From: Actinophytocola sp035995025
GTDB lineage: Bacteria; Actinomycetota; Actinomycetes; Mycobacteriales; Pseudonocardiaceae
Assembly (NCBI GenBank): GCA_035995025.1
Contig: DASYKY010000028.1
Span: 12,239 to 76,238 of the forward strand
DNA length: 64,000 nt
Direction: 5' to 3'
In this document: positions 1-8,360 of the stretch, piece after piece
Layout of the letters: each line of letters begins with the position of its first letter
Position numbering within the stretch: position 1 is the first letter of the stretch
Translations under genes and position numbers: made by a program
The notes under the pieces: model-generated
Told to the model about the DNA's origin: nothing
Seen by the model: only the letters and a program-made list of their open reading frames with translations
Database searches by the model: none

Positions 1-224
1 TCCGGTTGTGCGGCCAGCAGCTCCTCCAGAGCCTGCCGGCCCTTGCCCGGATCACGGGCGGTCATGATCACGTTCGCGCCGAGCCCGCCGAGGGCACGCG
101 CCGTTTCCAGCCCCAGTCCGCTGTTCGCCCCAGTTACCACGAAGGTCCGGCCGACCTGGCTGGAGACGTGGTCGGCGAGCCAGCCAGCCGCCGACGGCTT
201 CTCCTCATCAGGTGCACTGCTCAT
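1..224 (-). CDS. short-chain dehydrogenase/reductase, C-terminally truncated by window edge
   Basis: Only the first 74 or so codons are in the window. The N-terminus shows the Rossmann glycine motif TGANSGLG after a VGRTFVVTG strand, which binds NAD(P)H in classical SDR oxidoreductases, followed by ETARALGGLGANVIMTARD. This spacing is typical of the retinol dehydrogenase/WW-oxidoreductase-like SDRs that are common in actinomycetes. The ATG at 224 is preceded by a short gap facing the divergent aldo/keto reductase. The catalytic YxxxK lies outside the window, so substrate cannot be judged. Confidence 0.85.
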   Translation of the reverse strand, partial: MSSAPDEEKPSAAGWLADHVSSQVGRTFVVTGANSGLGLETARALGGLGANVIMTARDPGKGRQALEELLAAQP

Positions 225-380
225 GGCGCATAGCGTGCCTCACGCGCGCGTGAATCACACCGCGACCCGGTCGATCACACGCGTGTCGTGGCCCATAGTG
301 TCCGCGAGACGGCAAAGAGCAGCCAATACCCACCGTTTGGCAGCTGGATCAACGCCAGTCGGCTTAGTAGCTTGTTGCGA

Positions 381-1343
381 GTGGAACTGCGTCACCTGGG
401 AGAATCCGGTCTGGTCGTCAGCGTCGTCGGTCTCGGTTGTAACAATCTGGGCCGACCTGGCACCGCGGCCGAGTCGCTCGCCGGGTCCCGGGCACTGATC
501 GGCGCCGCGCTCGACGCGGGCATCAACCTGTTCGACGTCGCCGACGTGTACGGCGCGCCGCGCGGCCGCAGCGAGGAGTTGTTAGGTCAGGCGCTGTCCG
601 GCCGGCGCGACCACGCGGTCATCGCCACCAAGTTCGGCGTCGACATGCAGGGCGCGAACGGCCCGGACTTCGGCGCGCGCGGCTCGCGGCGCTACGTCAA
701 GCGCGCGGTGGAGGCGTCGCTGCGGCGGCTCGGCACCGACTGGATCGACCTGTACCAGCTGCACCGGGCCGACCCGGGCACGCCGATGGAGGAGACCCTG
801 TCCGCGCTGGACGACCTGGTGCGCGACGGCCTGATCCGGTACGCGGGCGTGTGCAACCTGGCCGGCTGGCAGGTCGCGGACGCGGTGTGGCTGGCGCGGA
901 CCAACCACGTACTCGGCCCGATCGCGGCGGAGAACCACTACTCGCTGCTCGAGCGGGAGGCCGAGCGCGACGTGCTGCCGGCGTGCGAGCGGTTCGGGCT
1001 GGGCGTGCTGCCGTATTTCCCGCTGGCCAACGGCCTGCTGACCGGCAAGTACCAACGGGAGGTGGAGCCGCCGGCGAACGCGCGGCTGGCCGGGCGGACC
1101 CGGCTGCTGGCCGACGCGCCGTGGGACCGGATCGAGAAGCTGCGGGCGTTCGCCGACGAGCGGGGCATCGGGATGGCCACGGTCGCGATCGGCTGGCTCG
1201 CGGCGCAGAAGTCGGTCGGCTCGGTGATCGCCGGGGCGACGACGCCCGAGCAGGCGGCCGCGAACGCCGAGGCCGCGCAGTGGCATCCCACCGAGGACGA
1301 CCTGTCGGTTCTCGATGAGATCTGCCCGCCCGGCCGGCGCTGA
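381..1343 (+). CDS. aldo/keto reductase
   Basis: This is an NADPH-dependent carbonyl reductase of the AKR superfamily, about 320 residues, the usual length. The TIM-barrel landmarks are visible: an N-terminal LRHLGESGLVVSVVGLG strand, FDVADVYG with the catalytic Asp and Tyr, ATKFG with the catalytic Lys, and LYQLHRAD with the catalytic His. It ends with GATTPEQAAANAEA, which fits the cofactor phosphate-binding segment. The GTG at 381 is chosen because family members begin a few residues before RxLGxSGL; an upstream ATG at 288 would add 31 atypical residues. The physiological substrate is not evident. It is divergent from the partial SDR. Confidence 0.9.
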   Translation: MELRHLGESGLVVSVVGLGCNNLGRPGTAAESLAGSRALIGAALDAGINLFDVADVYGAPRGRSEELLGQALSGRRDHAVIATKFGVDMQGANGPDFGARGSRRYVKRAVEASLRRLGTDWIDLYQLHRADPGTPMEETLSALDDLVRDGLIRYAGVCNLAGWQVADAVWLARTNHVLGPIAAENHYSLLEREAERDVLPACERFGLGVLPYFPLANGLLTGKYQREVEPPANARLAGRTRLLADAPWDRIEKLRAFADERGIGMATVAIGWLAAQKSVGSVIAGATTPEQAAANAEAAQWHPTEDDLSVLDEICPPGRR

Positions 1344-1458
1344 TCGCGCTGCGCCGCGGTCGGTCGCTCACGGTGACCCGGGGTCATCCCCCGGACGGAC
1401 CGCGGAACGGCACTGATGGCCGACGCGCGACGAGGCCGGTCCGGGCGATGGTGGGAGC

Positions 1459-1569
1459 ATGGAGCTCCTCGCCGCCGCAGGCCTCTTCGCGCTGCTCGCG
1501 CTGCTCGCGGCCGTGCCGCTGGCGCTGCTGCTGAATTTCGGTGGACGCCACCCCGACGGTGACGGCTAG
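1459..1569 (+). CDS. possible 36-aa single-span membrane peptide
   Basis: An ATG at 1459 opens a 36-codon frame that encodes an almost uninterrupted Leu/Ala segment (MELLAAAGLFALLALLAAV and on), then a polar tail FGGRHPDGDG. It ends ten bases before the start of the acetyltransferase gene, so the two could be cotranscribed. A GGTGGGAGC stretch just upstream could act as a ribosome binding site. There is no family I recognise. Hydrophobic high-GC frames arise by chance, so it stays low confidence. Confidence 0.3.
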   Translation: MELLAAAGLFALLALLAAVPLALLLNFGGRHPDGDG

Positions 1570-1578
1570 CGTTGCCGG

Positions 1579-2076
1579 GTGCTCAAGGGTGATCTCGTTG
1601 TTCTGGCCCCGGTGACGGAGGCCCACATTCCCGAGTTGCGGCGGATTCTGCGCACGCCGGAGGTCCACGCCCGCTGGGGCGACGCCGACGCCGAGCCGGG
1701 CTGGCCACTGGACGACCCGGCGGTCGTGTGCTTCGCGGTGCTCGTCGACGACGAGGTGCGCGGGATGATCCAGTACGGCGAGGAGAACGACCCGGAGTAC
1801 CGGCACGCGTCGATGGACGTCTTCCTGGACCCGGTCGTGCACGGCCGCGGCGTCGGTCAGGACACGGTGCGCACGCTGGCGCGGTACCTGATCGAGGAGC
1901 AGGGCCATCACCGCCTGGTGATCGACCCGTCGGCGGACAACGCGGCGGCGATCCGGTGCTACGAGAAGGTCGGCTTCAGGCCGGTCGGCATCATGCGCGA
2001 CTACGAGCGTGACCACGACGGCACGGGCTGGCACGACGGCTTGCTGATGGACCTGCTGGCGGCAGAGCTCACGTGA
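1579..2076 (+). CDS. GNAT N-acetyltransferase, AAC(6')-like
   Basis: This is a 165-residue GCN5-related acetyltransferase. Motif A is visible as HGRGVGQDTVRTLARYL (the acetyl-CoA pyrophosphate-binding RGxG loop), preceded by SMDVFLDPVV. Motif B follows as ADNAAAIRCYEKVGFRPVG. The sequence IQYGEENDPEYRHA and the ending around RDHDGTGWHDGLLMDLL resemble the aminoglycoside 6'-N-acetyltransferase branch, so acetylation of an amino group on an aminoglycoside-like molecule is possible. Actual resistance cannot be read from the sequence. The start is GTG 1579. Confidence 0.85.
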   Translation: MLKGDLVVLAPVTEAHIPELRRILRTPEVHARWGDADAEPGWPLDDPAVVCFAVLVDDEVRGMIQYGEENDPEYRHASMDVFLDPVVHGRGVGQDTVRTLARYLIEEQGHHRLVIDPSADNAAAIRCYEKVGFRPVGIMRDYERDHDGTGWHDGLLMDLLAAELT

Positions 2077-2122
2077 GCACCCGTTAACCTTCCTCGCGGA
2101 CTTGTCGAGAAAGGGGACGGGG

Positions 2123-2881
2123 ATGCAGATCAGCGGGACCGCGGCGATCGTGACGGGCGGAGCGTCCGGCCTGGGCGGCGCGGCGGCGCAGGCGCTGGCG
2201 AAGAGCGGCGCCCGGGTGTTCGCCCTGGACCTGCCGGCGGCGATCGAGAAGGCGCCCGCGGTGTCGGGCCTGTCGTACGTGGCCGCGGACGTGACGGACC
2301 CGTCCGAGGTCTCGGCGGCGGTCGAGGAGGCCGCGGGCGCCGGCGTGCCGCTGCGCGTGGTGGTCAACTGCGCGGGCATCGGCCCGTCGGGGCGGATCCT
2401 GTCCCGGAAGGGGCCGCACGATCTCGACCTGTTCCGCAAGGTCGTGGAGATCAACCTGATCGGCACGTTCAACGTCCTGACCCTGGCCGCCGCGCAGATC
2501 GCCAAGACCGAGCCGGACGAGCACGGCCAGCGCGGCGTGGCGATCAACACCGCGTCGATCGCGGGTTTCGAGGGGCAGATCGGCCAGGCGGCGTACGCGG
2601 CGTCGAAGGGCGGCGTGATCGGCCTGAACCTGCCGGCGGCGCGCGACCTGTCGTCGTCGGGCATCCGGGTCATGACGATCGCGCCGGGCATCGTGGACAC
2701 CCCGATGCTGGCCACGGTGTCGGACGAGTTCCGGGCCACGCTGGCGGAGGGCATCCCGTTCCCGAAGCGACTCGCCCGCCCCGAGGAGTTCGCGAGCCTG
2801 GCGCTGTCGATCATCGCGCACGACTACCTGAACGGCGAGGTCATCCGCATGGACGGCGCACTGCGCATGGCGCCGCGCTAG
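2123..2881 (+). CDS. SDR family 3-hydroxyacyl-CoA dehydrogenase-like oxidoreductase
   Basis: A 252-residue classical SDR. It has the cofactor loop VTGGASGLGGA, an acidic residue after the second strand (FALDLP) that favours NAD+, the NCAGIG motif, SIAGFEGQIGQ, and the catalytic Tyr-Lys in YAASKGG. The overall pattern, including MTIAPGIVDTPML near residue 190, matches the type II 3-hydroxyacyl-CoA dehydrogenase/HSD10 branch acting in fatty acid or branched-chain amino acid degradation. The ATG at 2123 follows the purine-rich GAAAGGGGACGGGG. The exact acyl-CoA substrate is inferred only from family resemblance. Confidence 0.88.
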   Translation: MQISGTAAIVTGGASGLGGAAAQALAKSGARVFALDLPAAIEKAPAVSGLSYVAADVTDPSEVSAAVEEAAGAGVPLRVVVNCAGIGPSGRILSRKGPHDLDLFRKVVEINLIGTFNVLTLAAAQIAKTEPDEHGQRGVAINTASIAGFEGQIGQAAYAASKGGVIGLNLPAARDLSSSGIRVMTIAPGIVDTPMLATVSDEFRATLAEGIPFPKRLARPEEFASLALSIIAHDYLNGEVIRMDGALRMAPR

Positions 2882-3105
2882 AGCCGCTCTCGAACCGCCG
2901 GGCTACGTACCCGGCGACGGCATCGCGCAGCGGCACCCGAAAGGCAGCCGCCCATCCACGCGACCGGCGCTGCAAGACCCGAAGTGGCCCGTCCACGAAC
3001 ACAAACGCTTGCCGCGCACACAACGCAACCCAAAAGCCCACCCGCGGCGCCCCACGTACCCCGCCCCGGCCCCGGCCCCGGCCCGAAACGAGAACCGCGG
3101 GTTCC

Positions 3106-4743
3106 TCAGAGATCGCCGACGTACGGGATCGCGTTGATCTCCGGGGACGTCATCCAGCGGCGCAGCGTCAGGGTGGCGTGGACGTCGTCCTCGTTGTACT
3201 CCAGCAAACGCTTGCGCTGTGCGTCGTCGGGTGGGGAGCCGTCCATGCCGACCGCGTCGCGGTACCAGCGCATCGAGTTCTCGCCGCTGGCCTCCGGGTC
3301 ACGCCACGTGAAGCCGGCCGCCGGGGCGATGGTCTTGAGGCCCTTGCCGCGCGAGCACAGGAAGTTGTCGCGCACGCTGCCGAACAGGTCGTACCACGAG
3401 TCGGACGTGATGAACGCCTGCACCTGGTCCGTGGCCGGGATGCCCGGCTTGCCCGCGAACCGCTTCGCCGACGACAGCAGCCAGCGGTTCTCCGCCAGCT
3501 CGTTGTAGCAGTAGGCCCGGAAGCTCAGCCCGCGCGCCCTGGCCCGCAGGCGGATCATCGTCAGCCACTGCCAGAACTCCGCGAACGACCGGGCCTCGTC
3601 GTCGGTCGGCAGCGGCTCCCACGTGGCGAACGCGCGGTAGCCCCGCGGCTCACCGACGTCGGCTCCCGAGAGCCACACGCCCCACAGGTACGCGCCCGAG
3701 TCGCCGAAGCTCTCCATGTCCACGTCGACCTCGACTTCCGCGCGCGGGACCACGATGTCCGGCACGCGGCGGACCACGGTCAGGTCCGCGAGCCAGGCCT
3801 TTGCCAGGCCGACCGCGTCGGTGAGCGGCATGCCCGTCGGCGGCAGCGACTCGTCGTTCGGGTCGAGGCGGGCCAGGTCGTCGACCGTGCGGACGCCCGC
3901 CGCGCGCAGCGTCGCGGCCTCCTCGCCGCGCACCACCAGGCTGACGTCGCGCGCGCCCTGCAGCTCGACCTGGCACACCGGCCACCACGGGCAGGTACGG
4001 CACTCCACGATCCGCGACGGCTGGGCCAGGGCGGGCGCACCGGACGCCGCCGACGTGGCGATGGCCAGCCGGTCGGCGAAGCGGGCGTCGTACTCGTCGA
4101 GCGCGCCGCGGCCGCCCGGCCACGTCGGCGCCTGCAGGTCGTGCCACACCACCACATCGCCGTCGAGGCCGATCACGCCGCCGACCGCCTCCTGCGCGGC
4201 CCGGCCGCACGCCTGCAGCAGCCGGTACGCGTGCGCGAGACGCAGCTGGTCACGCGGCTGCGGGCGCACCCGGCGGGCCGGGTCGATGTCGCGTGCGGAC
4301 GGCAGCGGGGTGGCCAGCGGCGAGGTCTGCGCGCCCGCGCCCGGGTCGCTCACCTTGTGCCGGACCACCAGCACCGGGGTGTACCCACCGGGCGTCGCGA
4401 CCAGCAGGTCGATCGCGCCGCGGCGGCCGCCGGGCTGGTCACGCGGCAGCTGCGCGGCCCAGATGAACGGCGCGCCGTCGGCCATCGCCGCCAGCGTCAG
4501 CCGCTCGCGCTCGGCGGCGCGGTGGTCGGCGCCGCGCGGGACCTCGGTCCAGCCCGGACCCACCAGGCCGGAGATCTCGTCGGCGATCGACCGGCGGTGC
4601 GCCGTGGCGTCGGCCTTGCGCTGCTCGGCGGTGGGGTCGGGCGGAGCCGTGACCGTGTCCTGCATGGTCGGGTCGTGCTCCAGGTGCACCCGGCGCCGGC
4701 ATCGGGTCACCACCCCCGCGTCCAGCAGCACCGAGTTCGTCAC
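3106..4743 (-). CDS. TM0106-type RecB-like putative nuclease
   Basis: This 545-residue protein matches the TM0106 family: an N-terminal PD-(D/E)xK-like half with a cysteine cluster (CRTCPWWPVCQVEL, probably an Fe-S site), a helix-hairpin-helix-like segment (AAGVRTVDDLARL), and a C-terminal RNase H/DnaQ-like half ending in YNEDDVHATLTLRRWM. Family members are thought to act on nucleic acids, but the pathway is unknown. The GTG at 4743 gives the expected start VTNSVLLDAGVVTRCRRR; the open frame upstream is antisense to the next gene. It is divergent from the DUF6474 gene. Confidence 0.82.
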   Translation of the reverse strand: MTNSVLLDAGVVTRCRRRVHLEHDPTMQDTVTAPPDPTAEQRKADATAHRRSIADEISGLVGPGWTEVPRGADHRAAERERLTLAAMADGAPFIWAAQLPRDQPGGRRGAIDLLVATPGGYTPVLVVRHKVSDPGAGAQTSPLATPLPSARDIDPARRVRPQPRDQLRLAHAYRLLQACGRAAQEAVGGVIGLDGDVVVWHDLQAPTWPGGRGALDEYDARFADRLAIATSAASGAPALAQPSRIVECRTCPWWPVCQVELQGARDVSLVVRGEEAATLRAAGVRTVDDLARLDPNDESLPPTGMPLTDAVGLAKAWLADLTVVRRVPDIVVPRAEVEVDVDMESFGDSGAYLWGVWLSGADVGEPRGYRAFATWEPLPTDDEARSFAEFWQWLTMIRLRARARGLSFRAYCYNELAENRWLLSSAKRFAGKPGIPATDQVQAFITSDSWYDLFGSVRDNFLCSRGKGLKTIAPAAGFTWRDPEASGENSMRWYRDAVGMDGSPPDDAQRKRLLEYNEDDVHATLTLRRWMTSPEINAIPYVGDL

Positions 4744-4827
4744 GGTTCGCAGTTTAGGCGGACCCACCGACAGAACATGGCGGCAAGCCCGCGTGCTCGC
4801 CACCCCGCTGCCCAGTAGGTTCATCGC

Positions 4828-5301
4828 ATGGCACTCAGGAAGCGCAAGGCCGATGTGTCGCCGGACGAGCCGCGGATCACCCCGAAGAAGGCGAAGAACG
4901 CCCTCGCCGTGGCCAAGATCGTCGGTCCGGCGGTGATTCCCGTGGTCGCGCCGATCGCGCTGCGCGCCGCGAGCGAGGTGCGCGACCGGATCGACCGGAT
5001 GAAGGCCCGCCGCCTGGGTGTCGCCGTCGACGACCTGTCGCACTTCTCCGGGCGGGGCGGCGCCCTGCACGCCCGGATCACGGGTGTGGCCGAGGCGATC
5101 GACGAGATGCGTGACCGGCCGAACGCGAGCGCCGAGGACCGGACGTTCGCCGGGAAGGCCGAGACGACGCTGCGCCAGCTCACCGCGGCGGTCCGCGCCG
5201 CCGAGCGGATGCCGACGGCCCGCCGCCGCGCCGCGCACCGGGCCGTCGCCACCGAGCTCGACGACCTCGAGCAGCGGCTGCTCTCCCGGCTGGGGATCTA
5301 G
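4828..5301 (+). CDS. DUF6474 family protein
   Basis: A 157-residue basic protein beginning MALRKRKADVSPDEPRITP. A short hydrophobic stretch (VGPAVIPVVAPIALRAA, residues about 32 to 48) is followed by a charged helical C-terminal half with many Arg and Glu residues. This arrangement is the actinobacterial DUF6474 family, whose function is unknown. It may sit peripherally on the membrane, which is inference. It is divergent from the putative nuclease, with 84 bases between the two starts. Confidence 0.75.
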   Translation: MALRKRKADVSPDEPRITPKKAKNALAVAKIVGPAVIPVVAPIALRAASEVRDRIDRMKARRLGVAVDDLSHFSGRGGALHARITGVAEAIDEMRDRPNASAEDRTFAGKAETTLRQLTAAVRAAERMPTARRRAAHRAVATELDDLEQRLLSRLGI

Positions 5302-5392
5302 CCCCTTACACAACCCGAACCCAACGCATGCGGATCGCTCATCTCGCTCCGGCACCGTGACGGTCGCCAGGGAAATCCACGAGAGGAGCGTC

Positions 5393-5809
5393 ATGAACCG
5401 CACGTCGAGGATCGTCGTCGGGGGTGCCGTGGTCGGCTCGGTGCTGTTCGGCAGCGCCGCGGTGGCCGTCGCGCAGGAGGATCCTTCCAGCCAGCCCGCG
5501 CCGAGCGAGCCGGGGTCGGTGACGATCACGCTGAGCGCCGAACAGGTCCAGGCCCTGTGCGACAGGCGGCTGCCCAAGATCCAGACGCGGACGAGCAAGC
5601 TGGTCGAACGCATCCAGGGTGACGAGAACACCAGCGGGTCGGCCGCGTGGCTGCGGGCCAGGGCGAAGAAGGAGTCCGACGCCGGGCGGACGGAGACCGC
5701 GCAGCTGCTCGAGGAGCGTGCGGACCGCCGGGAGGGCTTCGTCGACCCGCTCAACAAGATCAACAAGTGGGCGGCGGACTTCAGCGCGGCGCACTGCGGG
5801 TCGAAATGA
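5393..5809 (+). CDS. secreted hypothetical protein
   Basis: A 138-residue protein with a Sec signal peptide: MNRTSR, a hydrophobic core around residues 8 to 26, and a likely cleavage after AVAVAQ. The mature part begins with a Pro/Ser-rich linker and continues as charged helices, with two cysteines (ALCDRRL and AAHCGSK) that could form a disulfide outside the cell. GAGAGGAG lies seven bases before the ATG. It is the first gene of a unit with the lipoprotein, response regulator and kinase. I do not recognise the family; the position suggests a role in envelope sensing. Confidence 0.75.
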   Translation: MNRTSRIVVGGAVVGSVLFGSAAVAVAQEDPSSQPAPSEPGSVTITLSAEQVQALCDRRLPKIQTRTSKLVERIQGDENTSGSAAWLRARAKKESDAGRTETAQLLEERADRREGFVDPLNKINKWAADFSAAHCGSK

Positions 5810-6054
5810 GGCGGGCACGGATAATCGCGCTCGTCGCGGTGCCCGTGCTGCTGCTCGGCGCGGGCTGCCGGGATGACGTCGGCGCGGGCTCACCCGGTGG
5901 CTCGCCGGGCGGCGACGGCAGCTCCGACGGCTCGGTGAGTCAGGAGTCTGTGGGTCAGGAGTCTGTGAGTCAGGAGTCTGTGAGTCAGGAGTTCGACGAC
6001 GTCGAGTCCACGTTGAGCTCGATCGAGTCCGAGATGGCCGAAGAAGGTCGCTGA
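5806..6054 (+). CDS. small lipoprotein with SVSQE repeats
   Basis: An 82-residue protein whose ATG overlaps the previous stop (ATGA). The N-terminus is a lipoprotein signal, MRRARIIALVAVPVLLLGAGC, with lipobox LGAGC and the acylated Cys at residue 21. Next come a Gly/Ser linker, four copies of the pentapeptide SV(S/G)QE, and an acidic helix, FDDVESTLSSIESEM. It is probably anchored on the outer face of the membrane. Its place before a two-component system suggests an accessory sensor role, which is inference. Confidence 0.72.
   Translation: MRRARIIALVAVPVLLLGAGCRDDVGAGSPGGSPGGDGSSDGSVSQESVGQESVSQESVSQEFDDVESTLSSIESEMAEEGR
5935..5994 (+). repeat. four tandem 15-bp repeats inside lipoprotein gene
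   Basis: Four consecutive copies of GTGAGTCAGGAGTCT. Copy 2 has one change and copy 4 ends TTC. The near-identity at DNA level, including synonymous positions, indicates recent slippage or duplication. The unit is a multiple of three, so copy-number change would lengthen or shorten the protein without a frameshift. Confidence 0.95.
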
Positions 6055-6068
6055 GGCGGAGGTGGTGC

Positions 6069-6752
6069 ATGCCCGACGAGCGCGGGCTGGTGCTGGTCGT
6101 CGAGGACGACGCGGCCATCGCTGACCTGGTGTGCCGCTACCTGCGGCGCGACGGGTACGGCGTGCACCTGGTCACCGACGGCGAGGCGGCGCTGGCGGCG
6201 GTGCGCCGGCTCCGCCCCGTCGCGGTGGTGCTCGACGTCGGGCTGCCCAGGGTGGACGGCATCGAGGTGTGCCGGACGATGCGGTCGGCGGACGACTGGA
6301 CGCCCGTGCTGTTCGTGACCGCGCGCGACGACGAGGTCGACCGGGTGCTCGGGCTGGAGCTCGGCGCGGACGACTACGTGACGAAGCCGTTCAGCCCGCG
6401 CGAGCTGGTGGCGCGGGTGCGCTCGGTGCTGCGCCGCACGGCGGGCGCCCCGGCCGGCGACGTGCTGGAGCTCGGCGCCACCCGGGTCGACGTCGCGCGG
6501 CGTCGCGTGTGGACGGACGAGAGCGAGGTGTCGCTGACGTCGACGGAGTTCGACCTGCTGGCGGCGTTGCTGCGGCGGCCGGGGCAGGTGTTCGAGCGGG
6601 CGCAGCTGCTGTCGATGGTGTGGGGCTACGAGGCGGCGGCCGGCACCCGCACGGTGGACGTGCACATCGCGCAGCTGCGCGCCAAGCTCGGGCCGGCGAG
6701 TCCGATTAGGACGGTGCGGGGCGTCGGGTACTCCGCGGACCGGCCGGCATGA
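6069..6752 (+). CDS. OmpR-family response regulator
   Basis: A 227-residue two-component response regulator. The receiver domain (about 1 to 120) has the acidic pocket VVEDDAA, phospho-acceptor Asp56 in VVLDVGLP, the switch Thr in LFVTARDD and Lys in VTKPFSPREL. The C-terminal winged helix (about 130 to 225) has SLTSTEFDLLAALLRRPG and ends RTVRGVGYSADRPA, typical of OmpR/PhoB DNA-binding domains. The gene follows the lipoprotein by 14 bases, and its stop overlaps the kinase start (ATGA), so both are translated together and should be cognate partners. Confidence 0.95.
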   Translation: MPDERGLVLVVEDDAAIADLVCRYLRRDGYGVHLVTDGEAALAAVRRLRPVAVVLDVGLPRVDGIEVCRTMRSADDWTPVLFVTARDDEVDRVLGLELGADDYVTKPFSPRELVARVRSVLRRTAGAPAGDVLELGATRVDVARRRVWTDESEVSLTSTEFDLLAALLRRPGQVFERAQLLSMVWGYEAAAGTRTVDVHIAQLRAKLGPASPIRTVRGVGYSADRPA

Positions 6753-8140
6753 GACGGCCGTCGTCGCTCGCGGTCCGGACCACGGCCATCTGCCTGGCGG
6801 TCGCCGGCGTGATGGCCCTGGTCGCCGGCGGGATCACGGTGCGCCAGGTGTTGACGGCGTCGCGTGAGCTCAGCCAGCAGACGCTGTCCGTCGAGGCCGA
6901 CGTGGTCGCGGCGCAGCTGGCGGAGTCGCGGCTTGGCGCGCGGCGGTTGAACGACATCCTGAAGGGACAAGGTGTCGAGGTGGTCCGCCGCGGCGGCACC
7001 GGTGGGCTCGCCGGCGTGGACGACGCGGCGGTGCAGGCGGCGCGGCAGGCCGGGCTCGCCGACGTGACACCGGACCAGCCGCTGCACGGCAGCGCACGGG
7101 TCGGTGGCGCGACGCTGCTGGTCGAGGGCCGGACGGTCGAGGACGATGTCGCGATCGCGCTGGTCGGCCCGGTGGCGATCGCGGAGGGCACCGGCAGGCG
7201 GCTGGTCAACAACGTCCTGTTCGCGCTGACCATCGGCCTGCTCGTCGCCGCGGGGGCGGGTCTGCTGCTGGCGCGGCGACTCGCGGGCCCGCTACGGCGC
7301 ACGGCGTCGGTGGCGTCGGCGATGAGCCACGGGCGGCGAGACCTGCGGGTGCCGCCGGAGGGGCCGCGCGAGCTGGTGGAGGTCGGCGAGTCGATCAACA
7401 CGCTGGCGAACGCGCTGGCGTACAGCGAGGCGCGGCAGCGGGAGTTCCTGCTGTCGGTGTCGCACGAGCTGCGTACCCCGCTCACGGCGGTCACGGGTTT
7501 CGCCGAGTCCCTGGCGGACGGCGTGGTGACGGGCGACGAGGTGCCCGAGGTGGGGCGGGTGATCGGCCAGGAGGCGGGCCGGCTGAACCGGCTGGTGTCG
7601 GACCTGCTCGACCTGGCCAGACTTGGCGCGGACGACTTCCGGCTCGACATCGTGGACGTGGACCTGACGGCGCTGGTGGCCGAGTCGGCCCAGGTCTGGC
7701 ACGCCCGGTGCGCGGCGGCGGGGGTGGCGTTCTCGCTGGAGTCGCCCGCGCACCCGGTCCCGGTGCGCACGGACCCGCGGCGGCTGCGGCAGGTGGTGGA
7801 CGGCTTGGCGGAGAACGCGCTGCGCGTGACGCCGTCGGGGTCGCCGATCGTGCTGGCGCTGCGGTACTTCCCGGGCGCGGCGGTGCTCGAGGTGCGCGAC
7901 GGCGGGCCGGGCCTGTCGGCGGAGGACTACCGGACGGCGTTCGAGCGGGGCGTGCTGCACGCGCGGTACGAGGGCGTCCGGCCGGTGGGGACGGGGATCG
8001 GGCTGGCGTTGGTGCACGGTCTGGTCACGCGGATGGGCGGCCGGATCGAGGCGGGGCCGGCGGCGGAGGGCGGGGCACGGTTCACGGTGTCGCTGCCGCT
8101 GTCATCCGGCCCGGACGCGACGCAACCAATCCCACGCTGA
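6749..8140 (+). CDS. membrane sensor histidine kinase
   Basis: A 463-residue kinase. TM1 lies near residues 10 to 32, an extracytoplasmic sensor of about 120 residues follows, and TM2 (NNVLFALTIGLLVAAGAGLLL) starts near residue 153. A HAMP linker precedes HisKA with phospho-acceptor His239 in SVSHELRTPLT. The HATPase domain shows the N box (GLAENALRVTP), G1 (EVRDGGPGLS) and G2 (GTGIGLALV). It is translationally coupled to the regulator. The signal is unknown, but the secreted protein and lipoprotein genes just upstream in the same unit are plausible partners on the outer face. Confidence 0.95.
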   Translation: MRRPSSLAVRTTAICLAVAGVMALVAGGITVRQVLTASRELSQQTLSVEADVVAAQLAESRLGARRLNDILKGQGVEVVRRGGTGGLAGVDDAAVQAARQAGLADVTPDQPLHGSARVGGATLLVEGRTVEDDVAIALVGPVAIAEGTGRRLVNNVLFALTIGLLVAAGAGLLLARRLAGPLRRTASVASAMSHGRRDLRVPPEGPRELVEVGESINTLANALAYSEARQREFLLSVSHELRTPLTAVTGFAESLADGVVTGDEVPEVGRVIGQEAGRLNRLVSDLLDLARLGADDFRLDIVDVDLTALVAESAQVWHARCAAAGVAFSLESPAHPVPVRTDPRRLRQVVDGLAENALRVTPSGSPIVLALRYFPGAAVLEVRDGGPGLSAEDYRTAFERGVLHARYEGVRPVGTGIGLALVHGLVTRMGGRIEAGPAAEGGARFTVSLPLSSGPDATQPIPR

Positions 8141-8328
8141 GCCGCGCCGCTCGGGTCCGGTGCTGGTCGCGCCGGTTCCGGTACTGACCCGGCACACCGA
8201 CCCGGCTCACGCGCCCGCGCACATGCGCACGCGCGCCCCGTGTACGTACGCCCCCGCCCTCTCCGGGGGCACCCCTCGAGGCCCATTCTATCGGTGGGGG
8301 GTGACTAAAAGGCTGGTTGCGGGCTTGC

Positions 8329-8356
8329 TGTGGACAACTCGGTGGGTTGTGGACAA
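8329..8356 (-). promoter_or_regulatory. pair of DnaA-box sequences outside oriC
   Basis: Two perfect matches to the actinobacterial DnaA box TTGTCCACA, read on the minus strand, lie at 8329-8337 and 8348-8356, starting 19 bases apart. They sit in the convergent gap between the kinase and dehydrogenase genes. They could titrate or position DnaA; binding is an inference. Confidence 0.5.
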
Positions 8357-8360
8357 GTCC

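Noticed and set aside
3050..3090. CCCCGGCC tandem run as a repeat element
   Set aside because: It is a short low-complexity stretch between convergent genes, with no structure beyond GC bias.
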